Shown here piece by piece: positions 9,581-16,644 of a stretch of DNA of 64,000 nucleotides. Origin of the DNA: CAIKZZ01 sp035604595 (GTDB taxonomy: Bacteria; Pseudomonadota; Gammaproteobacteria; Steroidobacterales; Steroidobacteraceae); the NCBI GenBank assembly GCA_035604595.1, contig DATNIE010000017.1, forward strand, positions 124,001 through 188,000, read 5' to 3'. The position numbers were made by a program, and so were the translations under genes. The notes below the pieces were generated by a model. The model ran no database searches and had not been told where the DNA came from. It saw nothing but the letters and a program-made list of their open reading frames with translations. Every line of letters begins with the position of its first letter. Position 1 is the stretch's first letter.

Positions 9581-10147
9581 ATGTCCAGCTACAGCACAAA
9601 CGAGTTCAAGAGCGGGCTCAAGATCCTGATCGACGGCGAGCCGTACTCCATCGTCGAGAACGAGATGGTCAAGCCCGGCAAGGGCCAGGCCTTCAATCGC
9701 GTCAAGATTCGCAACCTCAAGACCGGGCGCGTCGTCGAGCGCACCTGGAAGTCGGGCGACACGGTGGAGGGCGCCGACGTCGTCGACGCCGATATGCGGT
9801 ACCTGTACAGCGACGGTGAATTCTGGACGTTCATGCTGCCCGATACCTTCGAGCAGTACACCGCCGGCAAGGCCGCGATGGGCGATGCGGCCCAGTGGCT
9901 CAAGGACGGCGTCGACTGCATCGTGACGCTCTGGAACGGCCAGCCGCTCACCGTGACGCCGCCGGCCCACGTCGAGCTCAAGATCGTCGCGACCGATCCC
10001 GGGATGCGCGGCGACACCGTGACAGGCGGCCAGAAACCGGCCAAGCTGGAAACGGGCGCGGTCGTGCGCGTGCCGCTGTTCATCAGCGAAGGCGAAGCGA
10101 TCCGCGTCGACACGCGGACCGGCCAGTACATCTCCCGGGCGAAATAG
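9581..10147 (+). CDS. efp: Translation elongation factor P
   Basis: EF-P relieves ribosome stalling at polyproline sequences. The protein has 188 residues with the three beta-barrel domains typical of the family; it ends in DTRTGQYISRAK, close to E. coli EF-P. The modified lysine is present as Lys34 within KPGKGQAF, the form recognised by the lysylase EpmA, whose gene lies 0.5 kb away on the other strand. The ATG at 9581 is chosen because it matches the family N-terminus; the frame is open further upstream. The proline-rich FimV, DedD-like and cyclophilin proteins encoded nearby are the kind of substrates that need EF-P. Confidence 0.97.
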   Translation: MSSYSTNEFKSGLKILIDGEPYSIVENEMVKPGKGQAFNRVKIRNLKTGRVVERTWKSGDTVEGADVVDADMRYLYSDGEFWTFMLPDTFEQYTAGKAAMGDAAQWLKDGVDCIVTLWNGQPLTVTPPAHVELKIVATDPGMRGDTVTGGQKPAKLETGAVVRVPLFISEGEAIRVDTRTGQYISRAK

Positions 10148-10152
10148 CGCGC

Positions 10153-10647
10153 TCACCAGTCCGAGGCGCGCACCAGGTGCGCCGCCAGCGTCTCGAGACC
10201 GCTCGCGTCCGCCGGTCCGAATCGAGCGAGCCGCGGGCTGTCGAGGTCCATGACCCCCAAGAGTCTCGGGCCGGCCACGAGCGGCACCACGATCTCCGAC
10301 CGCGAGGCTGCATCACAGGCGATGTGGCCCGGGAACGCGTGCACGTCGGCGACGATCAGCGTGCTGCGCGCCGCCGCGGCGCTGCCACACACGCCTGCGC
10401 CGAGAGCGATGCGCACGCACGCGGGCTTGCCCTGGAACGGGCCGACGACGAGTTCGGTTCCGTCGTACAGGTAAAAACCGGCCCAGTTGAGGTCTGGCAG
10501 CATCGTGTAGAGCAGCGCCGCCGTGTTGGCGAGGTTCGCAATGCTGTTGCGTTCGCCGGCGAGGAGCCCGTCGAGCGCGGCAAGGAGTGTTGCGTAGAGC
10601 AGCTCGGCGCTCGCTTCGCGCGGCGGGTCGGGCAGGGTCTGGGTCAT
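10153..10647 (-). CDS. msrC: Free methionine-(R)-sulfoxide reductase (GAF domain)
   Basis: A single GAF domain of 164 residues. Three cysteines, Cys77, Cys87 and Cys111, have exactly the spacing of the catalytic and resolving cysteines of E. coli fRMsr (84, 94, 118), so the enzyme should reduce free Met-R-sulfoxide with thioredoxin. The conserved NWAGFYLYDG and VPLVAGPRLLGVMDLDS segments are present. The frame extends upstream into epmA, but the ATG at 10647 has an AAGGAC ribosome-binding sequence and fits family length. It is the last gene of the leftward run SCO1-psd-epmA-msrC and ends five bases from the efp stop (convergent). Confidence 0.9.
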   Translation of the reverse strand: MTQTLPDPPREASAELLYATLLAALDGLLAGERNSIANLANTAALLYTMLPDLNWAGFYLYDGTELVVGPFQGKPACVRIALGAGVCGSAAAARSTLIVADVHAFPGHIACDAASRSEIVVPLVAGPRLLGVMDLDSPRLARFGPADASGLETLAAHLVRASDW

Positions 10648-10690
10648 GGGCAGGTCCTTCCGGTCGGTCGTCACAGGAGGCGGCTCCGCC

Positions 10691-11662
10691 TCACGCCTCG
10701 TCGACCGCGAAGCTGACGGCCTCGCGTATATCGGCGAGTCCCGCGGCCAGCATGACGATCCGGTCGAAGCCGACGGCAACGCCTGCCGAGTCCGGGAGCC
10801 CCGCGGCAAGCGCGGCGAGCAGCCGTTCATCGATCGGAACGTCGGGCAGACCCAGCGCGGCCCGCTGCGCGCGGTCGCGGTCGAAGCGTCGGCGCTGCTC
10901 GGCCGCATCCGCGAGCTCGTGGAAGCCGTTGCACAGCTCGATGCCGCCAACGTAGGCCTCGAAGCGGGCCGCGACCGCGGGATCATCCGGCAGCAGCCGC
11001 GCGAGCGCCGCCTGCGAGGCGGGGTAGGCATGAACGAACGTGATGCGGTCACGACCGAGCGCGGGGCCGACGAGCGCGCCCATCAACAGGTCGAGCACCG
11101 CGTCGCGCTCGGATCCCAGCGCGGCCGGGTCCGCCCCGAGCCGCTCGGCCGCGACGCCGACGAGCAGCGCGAGCGGCGCCGCGAAGGGATCGAGGCCGAG
11201 CACGCGCTCGAAGGCCGCGCCGTACGTCAGCCGTTCCGCCGGGGCGGCGAGGCAGCGGCCGAGCAGCCGCGCCAGCAAAGCCTCGACCTCGTCCATTAGC
11301 GCCAGGTGGTCGAAGCCCACCCGATACCACTCGATCAGCGTGAACTCCGGCCGGTGCTGCCGGCCCGTTTCGCCATCGCGAAACACCTTGCAGATCTGGT
11401 AGATGTCGCCGCTGCCGGCCGCGAGCAGCCGCTTCATCGCGTACTCCGGCGAGGTCTGCAGGTAACACGACCCTGCGCGCCCGCTGATCCGGGTCGCGAG
11501 CGAGGCGAGATGCACGTCGGTCGCGGTTGCCCGGCCGAGGACCGGTGTGTCCACCTCGAGCACGCCCCGTGACCGGAAGAAGTCCCTGACATCGTCGAGC
11601 AGCCGCGCTCGCAGGCGCAGCACCTCCAGACTCGCCGCCGGCCGCCACTCGGTGGTCATCAT
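10691..11662 (-). CDS. epmA: EF-P beta-lysine ligase EpmA (GenX/PoxA)
   Basis: This is a paralogue of the catalytic domain of lysyl-tRNA synthetase that attaches (R)-beta-lysine to Lys34 of EF-P. It has 323 residues, and the anticodon-binding domain of LysRS is absent. Class II motifs are clear: QTSPEYAMKRLL, motif 2 CKVFRDGE followed by HRPEFTLIEWYR, and motif 3 GVAVGFDRIVML. It begins three bases after psd in the same leftward operon. The 2,3-aminomutase EpmB, which supplies beta-lysine, is not in the window. Two consecutive ATG codons are possible starts. Confidence 0.93.
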   Translation of the reverse strand: MMTTEWRPAASLEVLRLRARLLDDVRDFFRSRGVLEVDTPVLGRATATDVHLASLATRISGRAGSCYLQTSPEYAMKRLLAAGSGDIYQICKVFRDGETGRQHRPEFTLIEWYRVGFDHLALMDEVEALLARLLGRCLAAPAERLTYGAAFERVLGLDPFAAPLALLVGVAAERLGADPAALGSERDAVLDLLMGALVGPALGRDRITFVHAYPASQAALARLLPDDPAVAARFEAYVGGIELCNGFHELADAAEQRRRFDRDRAQRAALGLPDVPIDERLLAALAAGLPDSAGVAVGFDRIVMLAAGLADIREAVSFAVDEA

Positions 11663-11665
11663 CGC

Positions 11666-12535
11666 TCAGCCGGCGAGCTCGCCGATCGGCGCGCCCATGC
11701 GCACGGTCGCGCCGGGCACGAATTCGCGCGCCCAGCGGCCAGCGCCGCGCGGCAGCAGCACGATGATCGTCGAGCCCATGTTGAAGCGCCCGAGCTCCTC
11801 GCCGCGGGCGAACGCGGGCGCCGGGGTCGGGACCGCAAATGCCCGTGCCGCGCGCGGCCGCGCGGGCGTCAGATCACCGAAGCCGACGATCGCGATGCTG
11901 CCGACGTTGAGCGCCCCGACGAACACGACGGCGAGCGGGCCTGCGGCGGTTGCGAAGCGGCAGACGACGCGTTCGTTGCGTGCATACAGCCGCGGTATCA
12001 AGGCCGCGGTCGCGGTGCTGACGCTGAACAGCCGTCCCGGCAGGTAGCGCAGCCCCGTGAGCCTGCCATCGAGCGGCATGTGCACGCGGTGGTAGTTGTA
12101 GGGCGCGAGGTAGATCGTCGCGAACTCGCCACCGGCGAAGTCGTGCGCCTCCGACTCCTCGCCGAGGAGCTCCCCGAGCGTGTACCAGCGGCTCTTGGCC
12201 CTGAGCTGCGCCTGCAGCAGCCGCTCCCCGCTGATCGTGCCGCGCTCGCTGACCGTGCCGTCGCAGGGACTCGCGATCGCCCGCGCGGCGGTGGGGAGCC
12301 GGCGGGCGCCGGGCGCGAGCCCGCGGGTGAAGAACTCGTTGAAGGAACGATAGGCGTCCGCATCGCGCTGCGCAGCGTCGGCGAGGTCGACCGCGTACAG
12401 CCACGAGAATCCGCGGATCAGCAGCCGCCTCAGCCACGGCATCTGTGAGCGCGTCAGGCGATGCACGAGCGCCGTGACCGCGTGCTGCGGCAGCAGGTAC
12501 TGAAGCGTGACGAACGCGCGGCTGCGAAGGGCCAT
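11666..12535 (-). CDS. psd: Phosphatidylserine decarboxylase proenzyme
   Basis: This membrane-associated, pyruvoyl-dependent enzyme makes phosphatidylethanolamine from phosphatidylserine. It has 289 residues. The catalytic aspartate is in SPCDGTVS, the histidine in YNYHRVHMP, and the self-cleavage site is FNMGSTII, where Ser becomes the pyruvoyl group. The usual motif is LGST; here it is MGST, a conservative change that should still allow cleavage. The ATG directly abuts the SCO1 stop codon, and epmA follows after three bases, so the three genes are almost certainly co-transcribed. Confidence 0.94.
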   Translation of the reverse strand: MALRSRAFVTLQYLLPQHAVTALVHRLTRSQMPWLRRLLIRGFSWLYAVDLADAAQRDADAYRSFNEFFTRGLAPGARRLPTAARAIASPCDGTVSERGTISGERLLQAQLRAKSRWYTLGELLGEESEAHDFAGGEFATIYLAPYNYHRVHMPLDGRLTGLRYLPGRLFSVSTATAALIPRLYARNERVVCRFATAAGPLAVVFVGALNVGSIAIVGFGDLTPARPRAARAFAVPTPAPAFARGEELGRFNMGSTIIVLLPRGAGRWAREFVPGATVRMGAPIGELAG

Positions 12536-13198
12536 CTACGCCCCGCCGCCCGCGGCCGCGCGGATCCGCCGGTAGTCGGCCGCCAAGCTCTTCGCGACGT
12601 GCGGCGCAGGAAACACGGCCGCGAGCCGCGCCTGCGCATCGATCAGGAACAGCGCCGCGGTGTGGTCGACGCTGTAGTTGCCGTCGCGCTCCGGCCCGCG
12701 CTGGACGAACACGCCGAGCGCCCGGGTCAGCGTCTCGATGGCCGCTGGGGTCCCGGTGAGGCCGACGAAGGCCGGGTCGAAGTGCGATACGTACGCGGCG
12801 AGCCGTGCGGGCGTGTCGCGCGCCGGATCGACGCTGACCAGCACGACTGCGGGCAGTTCCCCGGGCGCGAGGCCTTCGAGCAGCCTGCGCGCGCTCGCAA
12901 GCTCGAGCAGCGTCGTCGGGCAGGCATCGGGGCAGCTCGTATAGCCGAACAGCACGAACGTGTAATGCCCGCGCAGGCGCGCGCGGTCGAAGCGCGCCCC
13001 GTCCTGACTGACGAGCGCGAACTCGGGCAGAGGGCGCGGATCGGCGTACACGCTCGCGACCTCGGTGACGGGTGGCGCGGCGGCTAAACCTCGCAGCTGG
13101 CGGACCGCGTACGTGCCGGCAAGCGTCGCGGCGAGGCCGGCGATGACGGCCAGCACGAGCTGTCTCGCAGGCCGTCGGCCGCGCGGCGTGTCGTCCAT
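12536..13198 (-). CDS. SCO1/SenC family copper chaperone, membrane-anchored
   Basis: The 220-residue protein has an N-terminal transmembrane anchor (LVLAVIAGLAATLAG) and a periplasmic thioredoxin-like domain. The copper-binding pair is CPDAC (CxxxC), with the partner histidine in SVDHTAALFLID, as in SCO1 proteins that deliver copper to the CuA site of cytochrome oxidase. No cytochrome oxidase genes are nearby, so a more general copper or thiol role is also possible. The ATG at 13198 is chosen because it lies just before the anchor; the frame is open upstream. It leads the leftward operon and is divergent from prmB across a 55-bp gap. Confidence 0.88.
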   Translation of the reverse strand: MDDTPRGRRPARQLVLAVIAGLAATLAGTYAVRQLRGLAAAPPVTEVASVYADPRPLPEFALVSQDGARFDRARLRGHYTFVLFGYTSCPDACPTTLLELASARRLLEGLAPGELPAVVLVSVDPARDTPARLAAYVSHFDPAFVGLTGTPAAIETLTRALGVFVQRGPERDGNYSVDHTAALFLIDAQARLAAVFPAPHVAKSLAADYRRIRAAAGGGA

Positions 13199-13253
13199 CG
13201 GCGGATTATCCCACGACTGCCGGGGCTCACCCGATTCGCTAGACTCGCCGCCG

Positions 13254-14180
13254 ATGAAGACGCCGCTGCCACCCGCGCTGACCGCCGCCGCGATCGACTG
13301 GACCGCGAGGCGCCTCGCGCGTGCGCGCCTGAGCTTCGGCCACGGCACCGACAATGCGCGCGACGAGGCGGCCGCGCTCGTGTTCCATGCCGCAGGCTGG
13401 CCGCACACGGCGGCGCCGGGCGCCTACCGCTGGCGGCTCAGGCGCGCTGCCCGGGAATCCCTCGCCGCGCTGGTGCACCGGCGAATCGCGGAGCGGATAC
13501 CGGCCGCCTACCTGACCGGTGTCACATGGTTCGCCGGCCACGAGATCCGCGTCGACCCGCGCGTGCTGGTGCCGCGCTCACCGATCGCCGAACTGATAGG
13601 CCACAGGTTCCGGCCGTTTGTGCGCCCGGAACGCGTCCGCAGGATACTGGATATCGGCACGGGCTCCGGGTGCATCGCGATCGCCTGCGCGCACGCATTC
13701 CCGGCGGCGACGATCGATGCCGTCGACGTCTCGGCCGGGGCGCTCGAGGTCGCGCGCGACAATGTCCGCCGTCACCGGCTCGAGCGGCGCGTGCGGCCGC
13801 GCCTCGCGAGCGTCTATCGCGGCCTCGGAACCCGCCGCTACGATATTATCGTCAGCAATCCGCCCTACGTGCCGACGGGCGAGGTCGCGGCGCTGCCGGC
13901 GGAATACCGCCACGAGCCACCGATCGCACTCGAGGCCGGCGCCGATGGCCTTCGGGTCGTGGGCGCGATTCTGAGGGGCGCGGTACGACACCTGCAGCCG
14001 GGCGGCGTATTGGTCGTCGAGGTCGGCGACAGTGCCGGGGCGGTCGCCGCATCCTGGCCAGGACTGCCGTTCCTGTGGCTCGGGTTCGAGCACGGCGGCG
14101 GAGGGGTGTTTCTGATGACCCGTGAGCAGCTGGCACCGCGGCCGCGGCCAACCGCCCGGCGGCCCACGCGCGCGAGGTAA
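13254..14180 (+). CDS. prmB: Ribosomal protein L3 N5-glutamine methyltransferase
   Basis: This SAM-dependent methyltransferase of the HemK family has 308 residues. The SAM-binding loop is ILDIGTGSGCIAIACA, and the glutamine-binding motif NPPY starts at Asn202 (SNPPYVPTGEV). PrmB and PrmC are similar; the position immediately upstream of aroC, as in E. coli, and the long N-terminal helical domain favour PrmB. The protein ends in an Arg/Pro-rich tail of about 20 residues. The stop lies four bases before the aroC ATG. Confidence 0.88.
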   Translation: MKTPLPPALTAAAIDWTARRLARARLSFGHGTDNARDEAAALVFHAAGWPHTAAPGAYRWRLRRAARESLAALVHRRIAERIPAAYLTGVTWFAGHEIRVDPRVLVPRSPIAELIGHRFRPFVRPERVRRILDIGTGSGCIAIACAHAFPAATIDAVDVSAGALEVARDNVRRHRLERRVRPRLASVYRGLGTRRYDIIVSNPPYVPTGEVAALPAEYRHEPPIALEAGADGLRVVGAILRGAVRHLQPGGVLVVEVGDSAGAVAASWPGLPFLWLGFEHGGGGVFLMTREQLAPRPRPTARRPTRAR

Positions 14181-14184
14181 ACGG

Positions 14185-15291
14185 ATGTCGGGCAACAGCT
14201 TCGGTCGATTGTTCACCGTGACGACCTTCGGCGAGAGCCACGGCCCCGCGCTCGGCGCAGTCGTCGATGGCTGCCCGCCTGGGCTCGAGCTCGGCGAGGC
14301 GGACCTGCAGCGCGACGTCGACCTGAGGCGCTCCGGCACCTCCCATCACACCAGCCAGCGCAAAGAGCCGGACCGGGTGCGGATCCTGTCGGGCATCTTC
14401 GAAGGCCGCACGACCGGCGCGCCGATCGGGCTGCTGGTCGAGAATACCGACCAGCGCTCGCGGGACTACGACAAGATCAAGGACCGGTTCCGGCCCGGCC
14501 ACGCCGATTACACCTACCAGCAGAAGTACGGGTTCCGGGACTACCGCGGCGGCGGCCGCTCGTCGGCTCGGGAGACCGTGATGCGCGTGGCGGCGGGCGC
14601 GATCGCGCGCAAGTACCTGGGCGTGCGCCTCGGGGTGCGGATTCACGGCTACCTCGCCGCGCTCGGGCCACTGACGCTCGAGCCGGTCGATCCCGAGGCG
14701 GCCTACCACAACCCGTTCTTCTGTCCCGATCCCGCGCGCCTCGCCGAGCTCGAGGACTACATGTGGAAGATCCGCGAGGCCGGCGACTCGATCGGCGCGC
14801 GGGTGACGGTGATTGCGCACGGCGTACCGCCCGGTCTGGGCGAGCCGGTTTTCGACCGCCTCGATGCGGATCTCGCGCACGCGATGATGGGGATCAACGC
14901 GGTCAAGGGGGTCGAGATCGGCGCCGGGTTCCGGGTGGTCGGCCAGCGCGGCAGCCAGCACCGCGACGAGCTGACCCCGGCGGGCTTCACGGCCAATCAC
15001 GCGGGCGGCGTGCTCGGCGGCATCTCGACCGGCCAGGACCTCGTGGTGAGCCTGGCGCTGAAACCCACATCGAGCATCCAGGTGCCCGGACGGACCATTG
15101 ACCTCGCCGGCAATCCGGTCGAGGTCGTCACGACCGGCCGGCACGACCCGTGCGTGGGGCTGCGCGCAACCCCGATCGCCGAGGCGATGCTGGCGCTCGT
15201 CGTCATGGACCACTACCTGCGGCACCGTGCGCAGAACGCGGACGTCGTGTCGCCGACGCCAGTCATTCCCGCCGGCAAGCCCACGACGTGA
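14185..15291 (+). CDS. aroC: Chorismate synthase
   Basis: This enzyme catalyses the last step of the shikimate pathway, converting EPSP to chorismate with reduced FMN. It has 368 residues. Signatures are GNSFGRLFTVTTFGESHG at the N-terminus, RPGHADYTYQQKYGFRDYRGGGR with FMN/EPSP contacts, and the arginine-rich GGRSSARETVMRVAAGA. The ATG at 14185 has GAGGTAAACGG in front. The stop shares one base with the start of the next gene (TGATG). Confidence 0.97.
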   Translation: MSGNSFGRLFTVTTFGESHGPALGAVVDGCPPGLELGEADLQRDVDLRRSGTSHHTSQRKEPDRVRILSGIFEGRTTGAPIGLLVENTDQRSRDYDKIKDRFRPGHADYTYQQKYGFRDYRGGGRSSARETVMRVAAGAIARKYLGVRLGVRIHGYLAALGPLTLEPVDPEAAYHNPFFCPDPARLAELEDYMWKIREAGDSIGARVTVIAHGVPPGLGEPVFDRLDADLAHAMMGINAVKGVEIGAGFRVVGQRGSQHRDELTPAGFTANHAGGVLGGISTGQDLVVSLALKPTSSIQVPGRTIDLAGNPVEVVTTGRHDPCVGLRATPIAEAMLALVVMDHYLRHRAQNADVVSPTPVIPAGKPTT

Positions 15292-16457
15292 TGGGCGCCA
15301 ACTGGGCGATCATCGCCGGGTACTTCGCGTACTTCGGCGCTGTCGGCGTTTTCCAGCCGTACTTCCCGCTGCACCTCGCTGCGCTCGGGATCACCGGGGC
15401 CGGGATCGGGGCGCTGCTCGCGCTGTGGAACTGCGTGCGGGTCGTGGGTCCGGTGACTGCGGCGTGGCTGGCGGACGCGCGGCCGGACCGCCGCCCGCTG
15501 CTGCGGATGCTCGGGTTCGCGAGCGTGGCCGCAACGGCCGTGCTCGCAATTGCGCGCTCGCCTGCGGCCGTCGCGGTCGCCCTTGCGCTGCTGAGCCTGT
15601 TCTTCAACGGGCTGATGCCGGTGTACGACGCCCACGCCCTCGAGCGGCTGGGGCCCCGCGTGCACCGCTACGGCCGGCTGAGACTGTGGGGCTCGATCGG
15701 CTTCGTCGCGACCTCTGTGGGCCTCGGCTGGCTGACGGCACGCACCGGGCCGGCGGCCATTCCGCTCGCGCTCCTGGTCGCGGTGTTCGCGACCGCGCTC
15801 GCGCTGCTCGCGCTGCCCCCCGCCGTGGCCCGTGCGCACGCCGGCGCAGGGCTCGCCGAGTTCGCGGCCGCGCTGCGCCGGCCGCGGGTCATCGTGTTTC
15901 TCGTCGTGTGCTTTCTGCACCTCGCCGGTTTCGCCGGATTCTACGGATTTTACTCACTGTATCTCGCGCGCTTCGGCTACCGGCCCGGCACGATCGGGCT
16001 GCTGTGGGCGGCGGGTGTCGTCGCGGAGATCGGCCTGTTCGCCCTCGGCCAGCGCTTGCTCAGGCGCTATCCGCTGCCGCGGCTTCTCGAGGTCGCGCTC
16101 GCGGCGAGCGTGCTGCGCTGGACGCTGGTGGCGGCGTTTCCGGACGTGCCGGAGCTGATGCTCGGCGCACAGCTGCTGCACCTGGCGAGCTTCGGGCTGT
16201 TTCACGCGGTGACGGTGCTGCTGGGTCCGGCGCTGATGCCGCCTGGAACGGCGGCCAGAGCCCAGGCACTGGTGTCGAGCCTGGGCTGGGGCGCCGGCGG
16301 GATCGCCGGCAGCCTGCTCGCCGGGGCGCTGCGGGACAACGTCGGCCCGCGCGCGGTGTTCATCGGCAGCGCCACGCTCGCCTCCCTCGCCTGGCTGCTC
16401 GCCGCCCGGAGCCTGTCGCGCCCGGCGGGCGCCGGCGCTGTGAACCACGCCACGTGA
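15291..16457 (+). CDS. MFS transporter, HcaT-like (MFS_1_like) family
   Basis: A 388-residue integral membrane protein with about 12 hydrophobic segments. The N-terminus GYFAYFGAVGVFQPYFPLHL is typical of the MFS_1_like/PPP group, which includes the 3-phenylpropionate permease HcaT, and the loop DARPDRRPLLR is the MFS signature between helices 2 and 3. The substrate cannot be told from sequence. The start overlaps the aroC stop by one base, so it is probably translated from the prmB-aroC transcript, though no pathway link is obvious. The gene before fimV in Pseudomonas is different, so this marks the edge of the fimV block. Confidence 0.85.
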   Translation: MGANWAIIAGYFAYFGAVGVFQPYFPLHLAALGITGAGIGALLALWNCVRVVGPVTAAWLADARPDRRPLLRMLGFASVAATAVLAIARSPAAVAVALALLSLFFNGLMPVYDAHALERLGPRVHRYGRLRLWGSIGFVATSVGLGWLTARTGPAAIPLALLVAVFATALALLALPPAVARAHAGAGLAEFAAALRRPRVIVFLVVCFLHLAGFAGFYGFYSLYLARFGYRPGTIGLLWAAGVVAEIGLFALGQRLLRRYPLPRLLEVALAASVLRWTLVAAFPDVPELMLGAQLLHLASFGLFHAVTVLLGPALMPPGTAARAQALVSSLGWGAGGIAGSLLAGALRDNVGPRAVFIGSATLASLAWLLAARSLSRPAGAGAVNHAT

Positions 16458-16484
16458 GGTCGGCGGGTGTCCGCGGGCAATAGT

Positions 16485-16531
16485 GTGCGCGACGTCGAAA
16501 TTTTGGTGCGCGACTGTTTCTAGGCTATATT
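16485..16531 (+). promoter_or_regulatory. Predicted fimV promoter with two direct repeats
   Basis: A sigma-70-like pair TTGGTG (16503-16508), 17-bp spacer, TATATT (16526-16531) lies in an AT-rich patch 110 bp before fimV. The 9-mer GTGCGCGAC occurs at 16485-16493 and again at 16506-16514, 21 bp apart (two helical turns), with the second copy overlapping the -35 box. This could be an operator for a dimer or tandem repressor; no regulator can be named. Confidence 0.4.
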
Positions 16532-16644
16532 TCGTCAAATACAATCCGAGTCTTGAGAATCAGCGACTTGTGATGGAATTCACGTTCGCGAAAGAGCTGG
16601 AGGGCCGCGCCGTCGACGCGTTGGTCGCTCATCGGGGTAGTTAG

